Source of the DNA: a virus
DNA length: 64,000 nt
Direction: 5' to 3' (one strand)
Virus record (IMG/VR): IMGVR_UViG_3300020469_003050
Location: 188,001 to 252,000 of that record
Shown here: in pieces, positions 17,558-25,816 of the stretch
Position numbering within the stretch: the stretch's first letter is position 1
Layout: each line of letters starts with the position of its first letter
Translations under genes and position numbers: made by a program
The notes under the pieces: model-generated
What the model was told of the DNA's origin: nothing
Seen by the model: only the letters and a program-made list of their open reading frames with translations
The model's database searches: none

Positions 17558-18835
17558 ATGGCATTGGCGAAAAAAAGAAAATCACTAAAGAGAGCCCCAT
17601 CCAAACGCGGAGCAAAACTTGAATCACCTAAATGGGAAGGATGGGAAAAATTATCAGGACAAGAATTCCATCGTAAAAAAGAAGGCGCTCGTTCTTTTTA
17701 TTATGAAAACTATCAAGCCAAAGATTTATATGCATTTGTGTTCACTTGGATGGCTAAGAATGATTATACAAATGAAGATATTAAATTAGCTAAACTCCCA
17801 CCAGAACATATGATAAGCATTACTTGTGCGATATGTTGCAAATTGTTACTAGATGGTATGCCAGACTTTGTTCAAGTAGAAGATGATTATTGGCAAACTC
17901 TTGCTGGTACTAGCGGACATATAACTCCTATTACTGACTTTATTAAGAAACGTATAACAGAAACAATAGAGGCTGGCAAAGTAATCAAAGAAAAGAAATT
18001 AGAAGTAGAAAAAGAAGAAGCTAAAAAGAAGAATGTTTATAGACCTAGTATACAAGAACTTCTACGTCTAAAAGCATTGACTATGACAGACGATATTGAA
18101 AAGTTTATCGATGATTTTGATATGGATGTAAAGTCGTTAAAAGACTTTAAACCTCTGAATCTTTTACGTAGAAAAGAAGCAAAGGCAAATCATGCCAAAG
18201 TTATTAGAGAGTTATATACTGGTAACTTTGCTGAATATGATGAACTTGTTAACCCACCTTCAACAAAAGGTATGGACGAGAAAGAGTTAGATTATCATAA
18301 TCAGTTGATAGAAGGGTACAATCATTTAGATAAGTCTGAAATCAAAGCAATGCATGAAATGTACAAAAGCATTGTACAAGCATGTGATATGATTATTGCT
18401 AATGCAAAATTTGACCGAAAACCACGTAAACGTAAAGTAGTTAGTGCAGAGAAATTAGTATCTAAAATGAAGTTTATGAGAGAACATACAGAAACAGGTA
18501 CAGTTAGTATAAATCCAGTTGAGATTGTTGGAAGTAACATATTGCTTATATATAATACAAAGTCACGAAAAGTCGGTATATATCATACAAGTAATGTGGA
18601 TCCAATGAACCAAAAACGTGAAGGAAGTGGTCTAACAGTAAAAGGCACTACAATGATACGTTACAACGAAGAAACTAGTGTACAGAAGACACTACGTAAG
18701 CCTCAAGAGCAATTAAAGATGTTCAAAGATATTACAAAAAGGTCTCTCAATAAACAGTTTGAATCAGTAAAAAGTGTACCTACTAAAATGAATGGTAGAA
18801 TTAATGAACATACACTGCTCCTTAAGGTATTTTGA
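17558..18835 (+). CDS. Hypothetical protein, conserved-looking, basic N-terminus
   Basis: A 425-residue protein of unknown function. The N-terminus is strongly basic (KKRKSLKRAPSKRGAK); the middle (about 135-180) is a Glu/Lys coiled coil (VIKEKKLEVEKEEAKKKN); the C-terminal 130 residues form a more globular region with NPVEIVGSNILLIYNTKSRK and a TLRKPQEQLK motif. I recall similar proteins in marine T4-like phages without an assigned role, but cannot verify this here. The basic tail could bind nucleic acid. It lies between the PhyH oxygenase and a late unit. Confidence 0.7.
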   Translation: MALAKKRKSLKRAPSKRGAKLESPKWEGWEKLSGQEFHRKKEGARSFYYENYQAKDLYAFVFTWMAKNDYTNEDIKLAKLPPEHMISITCAICCKLLLDGMPDFVQVEDDYWQTLAGTSGHITPITDFIKKRITETIEAGKVIKEKKLEVEKEEAKKKNVYRPSIQELLRLKALTMTDDIEKFIDDFDMDVKSLKDFKPLNLLRRKEAKANHAKVIRELYTGNFAEYDELVNPPSTKGMDEKELDYHNQLIEGYNHLDKSEIKAMHEMYKSIVQACDMIIANAKFDRKPRKRKVVSAEKLVSKMKFMREHTETGTVSINPVEIVGSNILLIYNTKSRKVGIYHTSNVDPMNQKREGSGLTVKGTTMIRYNEETSVQKTLRKPQEQLKMFKDITKRSLNKQFESVKSVPTKMNGRINEHTLLLKVF

Positions 18836-18841
18836 TAAATA
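18834..18841 (+). promoter_or_regulatory. Late promoter GATAAATA
   Basis: Overlaps the stop codon of the preceding gene; 60 bases before the gene at 18902, which has RBS GGGAG. Confidence 0.75.
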
Positions 18842-18901
18842 GATGTAGATACTGACGAGTATACTAAATTAACTATTAATTTATATCCCGGGAGAGATAG
18901 A

Positions 18902-19390
18902 ATGGCAGACAAAAAAAGACATTATTTTGCGGAAGTTAACATTCCCGATGCCGTAATTACGGCTCAGGGTGGCGCAGAAGTTCCTGGCACAAAGATGATC
19001 CAAAATCTTTTAGATGCTTATATTGAGGAAACTAACACTAAATATGCGAGAGCATTAAAAGATTTCATATACGAAACTGCAAAACCATATGGTTGGCATT
19101 CATCAGATGCTAATAAATGTGCATATGGTATCACATTTATCAATGCAAGACATTGGGCGAACTATTCGGCGTACACTGCTCCATTTAGACAGTGGTTAAA
19201 TGATACACATGGTGTAACATATACATATGAAGTTAAAACAGATGTACCTTACGAAATTGCTGAATCAGGAGTTTCGGGTGCAGGCGAACCAGTCAAAGAT
19301 GATGATGGGTTCAATCACACATATGCAACCGCTAGTCAAAATGAGATATTAGTTAATATCCCTACAGACCGTGGTTACACTATAGCATAA
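18902..19390 (+). CDS. Hypothetical late protein
   Basis: A 162-residue acidic protein with no motif I recognise. It has an aromatic central region (PYGWHSSDANKCAYGITF, then ARHWANYSAY) and a C-terminal acidic/Gly loop. It forms a one-gene late unit with late box 18834 upstream and a terminator downstream, next to gp13. That pattern is typical here for abundant virion proteins, so a minor head or neck role is inferred. Confidence 0.65.
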   Translation: MADKKRHYFAEVNIPDAVITAQGGAEVPGTKMIQNLLDAYIEETNTKYARALKDFIYETAKPYGWHSSDANKCAYGITFINARHWANYSAYTAPFRQWLNDTHGVTYTYEVKTDVPYEIAESGVSGAGEPVKDDDGFNHTYATASQNEILVNIPTDRGYTIA

Positions 19391-19413
19391 TAACTAAAAA
19401 TTTCAACAAAAAG

Positions 19414-19439
19414 AGCCCATTCTTGAGTGGGCTTTTTTT
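19414..19439 (+). terminator. Rho-independent terminator
   Basis: AGCCCA(TT) pairs with (GAG)TGGGCT around a CTTG loop (19414-19432), followed by seven T. Confidence 0.85.
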
Positions 19440-19454
19440 ATATCTCCACTAAAT

Positions 19455-19462
19455 GATAAATA
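19455..19462 (+). promoter_or_regulatory. Late promoter GATAAATA before gp13
   Basis: 16 bases after the preceding terminator and 25 before the gp13 ATG, with GGAG between. Confidence 0.78.
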
Positions 19463-19486
19463 CTGTATATAGTTGGAGTAATATCA

Positions 19487-20236
19487 ATGGCTAAAAATAC
19501 AAAAATTAGAAATAATGTAATCAAGGAAGTAAGACTATTACTAGGTGATGGTATGGTCGATATTGAACTTGATCCAGACCACTATGATTTAGCAGTAGAT
19601 GTTGCTTTATCAAAGATAAGACAAAGGTCTGAAAACGCAGTAGAAGAAGATTTCTATTCAATAGAACTAAAAAAAGATGTAGACGAATACACTCTACCAG
19701 CAGAGATTACAGAAGTCAAACAAGTTTGGCATCGTTCATTTGGACATGGTATCTCTGGAGGCGTTGATATGGATCCATTTGAATTAGCATATGCTAACTC
19801 ATACTTTTTCTTAAACAATCACATTGGTGGTATCGCAACTTTTGATGCATTTGCACAATATCGTGAAGCATTAAACAGAGTAGCCGCTACAGATATCCAA
19901 TTCATTTGGAATCCAAGTACAAAAAAATTAAAACTACTACGAAGAATGAGAGCCGATGAAATGGTTCTAATTCATGTTCACTTAGAAAGACCAGAAGAAC
20001 AATTACTTGAAGATCCGTATCTTAAATCATGGATGAGAGATTATACTTTAGCATATTGTAAAAAGATGTTAGGTGAAGCAAGAAGTAAATTCTCATCATT
20101 ACCTGGTGCTCAAGGCGGAGTAACATTGAATGGTGCAGAAATGAAAAACGAAGCAGATGTTTTAATTGACAAGTTGGAAAGTGAACTACAAACTTATGTT
20201 GATGGTTCTGCTCCACTTGGGTTTGTAATTGGATAA
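19487..20236 (+). CDS. 13: Neck protein (gp13)
   Basis: Partner of gp14 in the head-tail connector. The 249-residue protein has the gp13 pattern: helical N-terminus ending in DHYDLAVDVALSKIRQRS, then YTLPAEITEVKQVW, a central region with FIWNPSTKKLKLLRR, and a C-terminal helix YLKSWMRDYTLAYCKKMLGEAR. T4 gp13 has 309 residues; marine homologues are commonly shorter. It starts a late + strand unit that continues into a radical SAM gene, a membrane protein and dNMP kinase, an unusual mix of neck and metabolism. Confidence 0.85.
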   Translation: MAKNTKIRNNVIKEVRLLLGDGMVDIELDPDHYDLAVDVALSKIRQRSENAVEEDFYSIELKKDVDEYTLPAEITEVKQVWHRSFGHGISGGVDMDPFELAYANSYFFLNNHIGGIATFDAFAQYREALNRVAATDIQFIWNPSTKKLKLLRRMRADEMVLIHVHLERPEEQLLEDPYLKSWMRDYTLAYCKKMLGEARSKFSSLPGAQGGVTLNGAEMKNEADVLIDKLESELQTYVDGSAPLGFVIG

Positions 20237-21353
20237 TTCATCTAACACTGCTTGTTCATTATTATGGTCTCATGCTAGACTTAAAGTAGACGGTACCGTT
20301 CTGCCTTGTTGTTTCGTAGAAGAAAATAATATCCCAAATTTAAACGAAGCCCCAAAATTATCTGATGGATTGAATAACGCATTCAATTCTAAATTCTTTG
20401 ACGATATAAGAAGTGAAATGTTGAAAGGTAAAAAACTTTCAATGTGTGACAAGTGTTGGAATGCAGAAGATAATGGTATTGAATCATTCAGACAACAGTA
20501 TAAACAATACGATAAATTTATAGGGCAACAACCAAAGATAAGATATATTGAAACTGCTTTATCCACACATTGTAATTTATCATGTAGAATGTGTAATGAT
20601 ACATTTAGTAGTAAATGGAAACTTATAAAAAATCCTGGAATGTCAGTTGATGTTTCAGTTGATTCATTTGACTTAGAATATTACGACACTGATTTATCTA
20701 AATTAGATTTCGTTAAGTTTGTTGGTGGAGAACCGTTAATAGATAAAAAACATGCAAACTTTTTAAAACAAATTATAAGCAAATCAGATGATCCAAGTAA
20801 TGTAAAATTGTTCTACAATACTAACGGTACAATAATACCAAAACAAGAAATATTTGATGCATGGTCTAAACTAAAAGAAGTAGAAGTTACATTTAGTATC
20901 GATGCTATAGGCGAAGCAAATGAGATACTAAGACCCCCACACAAATGGGATACTATTCAAAGCGCCATAAATCACTTTACAGAGCATAAATCAGATAATA
21001 TGACGTTAGGTATGCATACTGTGATAAACGTCTTTAACATACACCTATTAAAGGATATAGTAGAGTTTTCATACGGTCACTTTGGGAAGATGCCTTATTT
21101 TGATATATTAGACTATCCAGAGCATATGTCATTAAAGAACTTAGAAAGTAGTTTAAAGATTAAACTATCTAATGTACTCAAACATGCATTTGAGGGACAA
21201 GAAGAATTACAATTTTTATTAGAATTTATAAATCAACCAACAAAGTATTCATATACCCTTGACCAAATTATAGACAAAGAAAAAGAAAATGATATTAAGG
21301 TAAATACATTGATAGAAAAATTAGGAACAAGAGAAATATGGAATTCTTTTTAA
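20229..21353 (+). CDS. Radical SAM protein, twitch-type
   Basis: A radical S-adenosylmethionine enzyme. The 4Fe-4S cluster motif is C115-x3-C119-x2-C122 (HCNLSCRMC), followed by VGGEPL and a TIM-barrel-like segment. The N-terminus has a second Cys set (C9, C27, C28, C73, C76) in a W...DGTVLPCCF...CDKCW layout, typical of the auxiliary-cluster domain of twitch/SPASM-like members. The family modifies peptides, proteins or sugars; the substrate here is unknown. The start is TTG at 20229, overlapping gp13 by 8 bases; no ATG start exists before the conserved Cys. It overlaps the next gene. Confidence 0.85.
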   Translation: MDNSSNTACSLLWSHARLKVDGTVLPCCFVEENNIPNLNEAPKLSDGLNNAFNSKFFDDIRSEMLKGKKLSMCDKCWNAEDNGIESFRQQYKQYDKFIGQQPKIRYIETALSTHCNLSCRMCNDTFSSKWKLIKNPGMSVDVSVDSFDLEYYDTDLSKLDFVKFVGGEPLIDKKHANFLKQIISKSDDPSNVKLFYNTNGTIIPKQEIFDAWSKLKEVEVTFSIDAIGEANEILRPPHKWDTIQSAINHFTEHKSDNMTLGMHTVINVFNIHLLKDIVEFSYGHFGKMPYFDILDYPEHMSLKNLESSLKIKLSNVLKHAFEGQEELQFLLEFINQPTKYSYTLDQIIDKEKENDIKVNTLIEKLGTREIWNSF

Positions 21354-21661
21354 AAGCATTAATATCAGGAATAGTAATAGCATCAGTTAGTATGGTGGCT
21401 CAAAGAAGTGCTACAATGGCGGCATTTTTATTGGGTATACCTTTTACTGCCTTTCTTGCAATGATTTTTATGTGGTATTCAGGCATTGATGCAGATACTT
21501 TTGCAAAATTTAGTTTCGAAACTACGTATTTTGTCTTGACAAGTCTCGTATTTTTTGTTATATTTGGGTTACTAGTTACAAAGATAGGATTTTGGTGTAG
21601 TGTTATAGCCGGTTTATCTGTAACGATAATACTGTATAACATTCTTTTGAGGATTATATGA
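21338..21661 (+). CDS. DUF3147-like integral membrane protein
   Basis: A 107-residue protein with about four membrane helices (near residues 5-25, 28-50, 63-84, 88-106). The order SGIVIASVSMVAQRSATMAAFLLGIP, then VLTSLVFFVIFGLL, is that of DUF3147 bacterial inner-membrane proteins of unknown function. It overlaps the radical SAM gene by 16 bases and the kinase by 4 (ATGA), implying translational coupling. Such genes are probably acquired from bacteria. A link to the radical SAM enzyme (membrane export or anchoring of a product) is possible but unproven. Confidence 0.7.
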   Translation: MEFFLKALISGIVIASVSMVAQRSATMAAFLLGIPFTAFLAMIFMWYSGIDADTFAKFSFETTYFVLTSLVFFVIFGLLVTKIGFWCSVIAGLSVTIILYNILLRII

Positions 21662-22284
21662 AAAAAATTATAGGTATCTGTGGGCTAATAGGTCATGGAA
21701 AAGACACGGTCGCAGGTCACTTAATTGAAAACGGCTTTCAACGAATAAGTTTTGCAGGAGTTCTAAAAGATGCATGTGCAAATATATTTGGATGGGACAG
21801 AATTCTTTTAGAAGGTAATACATCAGAGAGTAGAGTATTCAGAGAACAAGTAGATGAATGGTGGGCAAAAAGATTAGGTATTCCTAACTTCACACCAAGA
21901 TGGGCCTTACAACATGTAGGTACAGATGTGTTCAGAACACATTTTCACCCAGATATCTGGGTAGCGGCTTGTGAAAGACAAGTCGAATTAACAGACAAAA
22001 ATGTAGTCATTTCTGATTGCAGATTTTACAATGAATTAGATGTTATTAAACGATTAGGTGGCAAGACTACTGTAGTATGGCGAAAAGAAAAGCCTGAATG
22101 GTGGCAGAATGCTTGTACATCAAATAAGACTAAATCAGAGAATATGCTTGATCCCATGAAACGATATCCAGACGTACATAAAAGCGAGTATAGTTGGGCT
22201 GGATGGGACTTTGACATAGAATTCGACAATTCTAAAGACTTGGAGCATCTATATAGCCAAGTTACAGATGTATTGTCTACGTAG
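21658..22284 (+). CDS. 1: Deoxynucleoside monophosphate kinase (gp1-like)
   Basis: Converts dNMPs to dNDPs to feed the phage DNA precursor pathway (with NrdA/NrdB in this window). The P-loop is GLIGHGKDT (residues 9-17). The WALQHVGTDVFR and DVVISDCRFYNE-like segments (here NVVISDCRFYNELDVI) and a lid-like WWAKRL region fit the T4 gp1 dNMP kinase family; 208 residues against 241 in T4. It overlaps the membrane protein gene (ATGA) and ends before the sheath promoter. Confidence 0.85.
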   Translation: MKKIIGICGLIGHGKDTVAGHLIENGFQRISFAGVLKDACANIFGWDRILLEGNTSESRVFREQVDEWWAKRLGIPNFTPRWALQHVGTDVFRTHFHPDIWVAACERQVELTDKNVVISDCRFYNELDVIKRLGGKTTVVWRKEKPEWWQNACTSNKTKSENMLDPMKRYPDVHKSEYSWAGWDFDIEFDNSKDLEHLYSQVTDVLST

Positions 22285-22318
22285 TTAATTCAAAAACAGC
22301 CACTTTTTTGTGTTTTTC

Positions 22319-22326
22319 GATAAATA
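22319..22326 (+). promoter_or_regulatory. Late promoter GATAAATA before sheath gene
   Basis: 59 bases before the gp18 ATG; RBS AAGGAG in the leader. Confidence 0.78.
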
Positions 22327-22384
22327 GTAGTAGCAATAAAAGAATTTTGCTACAATGCAATTTATATAATTAAGGAGAAACAGA

Positions 22385-25063
22385 ATGCCTACATTAGTAT
22401 CACCGGGCGTGTCAGTTGTTGTTAGTGATGAGTCGCAATATGCGGCCGCTACACAAGGTACACTTCCACTACTAGTCGTTGCTACGGCAACAAACAAAAC
22501 AGACGCATCTGGTTCAGCAATCGCATCTGGAACACTTGAGGCTAACGCCGGTGTTGCATATCTTGTTTCTTCACAACGAGAATTAGTTGAAACTTTCGGC
22601 GAACCTGTGTTCTATGAAGTTGGCGGATCGGTTGTGCAAGGAGCAGAGACAAGTGAATATGGCCTACTAGCCGCGTATCAATACTTAGGAGTTTCAAACA
22701 ACGCCTATGTTGTACGTGCTAACGTGGACATGTCACAATTAGAAGCGACTTCAAACGAACCAGCTGGCGCAATTACAAACGGAACATATTGGCACGATAC
22801 GTCAACATCTGATTTTGGTATCTTTAAACATGATGGTACAGACTGGAAAGCAGTTACACCTAAAGTGTTAACAGATGCACCAGGAACAGGTAATGTTGAG
22901 GCTATCAATGCTGATGGTTTTGCATCACCGAAAAACACATTCGGTTCTGCAGGAGACATCGCCGTTGTAACATCAACAACAAAAATTACTTACTGGGAAA
23001 AAGTAGGTGTTAACTGGGTCATCACTGGTGACACTGGTTCATCAGATTTTCAGTGGTCTGCTTTTGCACCAACAACTAAATCAGATAACAATGCTTTAGC
23101 GGGTGGCGAAATTTATGTTAGACTTACAAAACAAGGCGGTGGTTTAGATTTATCAGCGGCTGTTTATAATTCTACTACAGGCTTATGGACATCAGTTCAA
23201 GCACCACTATATTCTACAGATGATATCGCAGGAACATCATTAATTGATGAAGGTGATATCTATGCACGTTATAACTCAGCATTAGGTTTCGTTGAGTTAC
23301 GTAGACATACTGGTAAAGTAGCTACAACAATCACAACAGGTCAAATCCCTGATACTACAAGTATCACTGCGGACTTCACAGTTGAAGGTACACAGTTCAA
23401 TGTTACTGCGGTAACATTAGATGCTCTTGTAGTACAAATGCAAATGAACACAAATTTAAATGCGGCTAACGTTTCAGTTGAAAAAATCGGTGCTGATAAA
23501 GTCAGATGGACTAAATCAGACGGATTAGAACTAAACATCGTATTTTCTTCTGGTTTCAATGCAATGGGACTTGCTCAATCAACAAACATTGATAGTGTTT
23601 GGGCAGACTTATCATATGAAGCATCTTCATCTACACCAAAAGGTGCAGTAGCAGAAGGTACTCTATGGTTTGATGCAGATTTAAAAATTGAAGTACTTAG
23701 AAATGCTTACGTAAGTGGTGTTCAGCAATGGCAACAACATGCTTGGTCTGAGGACACAGACGGTTTAATGGGCAATGAATTACAATTACGTTCAGGTATG
23801 CCAACAAAACGTAAAGATGGTACAACTAATCTATTCACTGGCGACATTTGGGTAGATAGTGATGCTATGCCTTATCCACATGTCTATCGTTGGGACGGTG
23901 GCAAATGGGTTAAACTAGATAATGCTGACCAATCATCTAGCAATGGTATCGTTTTCTCTCATTTCTCAGAGGAAGCACCATACGATGCAAACGGAAACAT
24001 TAATTCACGTACTGCACATGCCAAAACAGCAAATGCTGAATTGCATCCAGACGGTATGTTATTAGTGAACATGGATTACTCTACTTACAATGTTAAAAAA
24101 TATGTTAACGGTAAGTGGGAATGGGCATCAGGTTCTAACTTAGATGGCTCAGGCAAATTCGGTAAAGAAGCACAACGTAATATGGTTGTGGAAGCTATGC
24201 AGGCGTCAATCGCAGGTAATGATGGTATTCGTTCAGAATCAGTTTACTTTAACTTGATTGCGGCTCCTGGTTATCCAGAACTAATGGACGAAATGATTGC
24301 TCTAAACAAAGATAAGAAAGAAGTTGCTTTCGTTATTGGTGATACACCAATGGACTTGAAATCAGATTCTACATCTATGAAAAATTGGGCAACTGATAAC
24401 GTTCCAGCAGAATCATATGCAGGCGTTTATTACCCACATGGTCTTTCAACAGACTTATCAGGTAATGATGTTGTTATTCCATCATCAGCAATCGCACTAC
24501 GTACTATCGCATTCTCAGACCAAGTATCATTCCCATGGTTCGCTCCAGCGGGCTTGACACGTGGTGTTGTAACGAATGCAAGTAAAGTAGGTTACGTAAC
24601 AGATGAAAGTGAATTTGCACAAGTTCGTTTAAGTAACGGACAACGTGATGCACTTTACACTTCACGTGTTAATCCAATCGCAGACCTTCCAAATCAAGGT
24701 CTAGTAGTTTATGGTCAAAAAACAGCACAGGCATTTGCATCAGCACTTGACCGTATTAATGTTGCGAGACTTGTAAACTATATGCGTTTCAATTTGGATC
24801 AATTATCTCGTGGTTTCTTATTCGAACAGAATGACAAAATCACACGTGATAACATGCGTGATGCAGTAGAACGTTTCTGTGGTGAACTAGTAACTAACAG
24901 AGGTCTATTCGACTTCTTAGTTGTTTGTGACGAATCAAACAATACTCCGGCTCGTATCGATAGAAACGAGTTATGGGTAGACGTTGCAATTCAACCAGTG
25001 AAAGCAGTAGAGTTTATCTACATCCCACTACGTATCAGAAATACAGGCGAATCTCTAGCGTAA
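22385..25063 (+). CDS. 18: Tail sheath protein (gp18)
   Basis: Contractile sheath subunit. The N-terminus (LVSPGVSVVVSDES) and C-terminus (RLVNYMRFNLDQLSRGFLFEQND, then VAIQPVKAVEFIYIPLRI) match the conserved sheath core of T4 gp18. At 892 residues it is far longer than T4 (659). The insert, roughly residues 125-590, contains several loosely repeated beta modules of the form G-x-(I/L)-W/Y-x-D ... W (for example near 133-157, 425-450, 486-512, 557-583), probably surface decoration of the sheath. It has its own late promoter and a strong terminator. Confidence 0.92.
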   Translation: MPTLVSPGVSVVVSDESQYAAATQGTLPLLVVATATNKTDASGSAIASGTLEANAGVAYLVSSQRELVETFGEPVFYEVGGSVVQGAETSEYGLLAAYQYLGVSNNAYVVRANVDMSQLEATSNEPAGAITNGTYWHDTSTSDFGIFKHDGTDWKAVTPKVLTDAPGTGNVEAINADGFASPKNTFGSAGDIAVVTSTTKITYWEKVGVNWVITGDTGSSDFQWSAFAPTTKSDNNALAGGEIYVRLTKQGGGLDLSAAVYNSTTGLWTSVQAPLYSTDDIAGTSLIDEGDIYARYNSALGFVELRRHTGKVATTITTGQIPDTTSITADFTVEGTQFNVTAVTLDALVVQMQMNTNLNAANVSVEKIGADKVRWTKSDGLELNIVFSSGFNAMGLAQSTNIDSVWADLSYEASSSTPKGAVAEGTLWFDADLKIEVLRNAYVSGVQQWQQHAWSEDTDGLMGNELQLRSGMPTKRKDGTTNLFTGDIWVDSDAMPYPHVYRWDGGKWVKLDNADQSSSNGIVFSHFSEEAPYDANGNINSRTAHAKTANAELHPDGMLLVNMDYSTYNVKKYVNGKWEWASGSNLDGSGKFGKEAQRNMVVEAMQASIAGNDGIRSESVYFNLIAAPGYPELMDEMIALNKDKKEVAFVIGDTPMDLKSDSTSMKNWATDNVPAESYAGVYYPHGLSTDLSGNDVVIPSSAIALRTIAFSDQVSFPWFAPAGLTRGVVTNASKVGYVTDESEFAQVRLSNGQRDALYTSRVNPIADLPNQGLVVYGQKTAQAFASALDRINVARLVNYMRFNLDQLSRGFLFEQNDKITRDNMRDAVERFCGELVTNRGLFDFLVVCDESNNTPARIDRNELWVDVAIQPVKAVEFIYIPLRIRNTGESLA

Positions 25064-25090
25064 GCTGAGAAAAACCAATAAAAATCTTAG

Positions 25091-25116
25091 AAACCCGGCA
25101 GTAATGTCGGGTTTTT
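25091..25116 (+). terminator. Rho-independent terminator after gp18
   Basis: AAACCCGGC (25091-25099), loop AGTAAT, then GTCGGGTTT with one G-U pair and a five-T tract. Confidence 0.88.
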
Positions 25117-25147
25117 ATTAACTACAACTTTAATTATATTCATAAAA

Positions 25148-25155
25148 GATAAATA
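25148..25155 (+). promoter_or_regulatory. Late promoter GATAAATA before tube gene
   Basis: 32 bases behind the gp18 terminator and 46 before gp19; RBS AGGAG. Confidence 0.78.
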
Positions 25156-25200
25156 CTCTTATATAAAGTAAAGTTTCGAAACTTTTTAGGAGACAAAAAC

Positions 25201-25800
25201 ATGGCAAGAACATTAAATACTTTTGGTGTACCTACAGACAGCGGCGATGGCGTAACTGGCTCAGGTATTCTACAGCCTAAATTAAACTATCGTTTCCGTG
25301 TTCAAGTAGCAGGTTTCGGTGGAGTGGCTACAAACACTACCGAATTCACAAGACAAGTTATGAACGTAACTCGTCCAAAGATTACACACGAATCAATTCC
25401 TGTAGATTCATATAACTCTCGTATGTATATGATGGGTAAACACACTTGGGAACCTATCACAATTACTCTACGTGATGATATTGCAAACAATTTAACTAAA
25501 CTAGTAGGTAGACAAGTACAATCACAGTTGAACCACAGAAATCAAGCTGGTCCGGCGGCAGGTACTAACTACAAGTTTTCTACATTAATTGAAATACTTG
25601 ACGGTAACTCAGGCAATCCAAACGAACAATGGCAACTAGAAGGTTGTTTTGTTCAGAATGCAGATTATTCTCAGTCAGATTACTCAGTTTCAGATCCTGT
25701 GACAATCGCACTAACACTACAGTACGATAACGCAGTATTCACTGATACTGAAATTATGCCTGACACAACATTCGTTAATAATTCAAGTATTCTTGGTTAA
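25201..25800 (+). CDS. 19: Tail tube protein (gp19)
   Basis: Forms the inner tube of the contractile tail. The 199-residue product has the tube beta-fold pattern: PKLNYRFRVQVAGF near residue 25, PKITHESIPVDSYNSRMYM, WEPITITLRDD, and a C-terminal WQLEGCFVQNADYSQSDYS then VTIALTLQYDNA. T4 gp19 has 163 residues. It directly follows the sheath gene, as in T4, and shares its late transcript with a second tube-like protein. Confidence 0.9.
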   Translation: MARTLNTFGVPTDSGDGVTGSGILQPKLNYRFRVQVAGFGGVATNTTEFTRQVMNVTRPKITHESIPVDSYNSRMYMMGKHTWEPITITLRDDIANNLTKLVGRQVQSQLNHRNQAGPAAGTNYKFSTLIEILDGNSGNPNEQWQLEGCFVQNADYSQSDYSVSDPVTIALTLQYDNAVFTDTEIMPDTTFVNNSSILG

Positions 25801-25816
25801 TCTGAGGTAGGCTATT

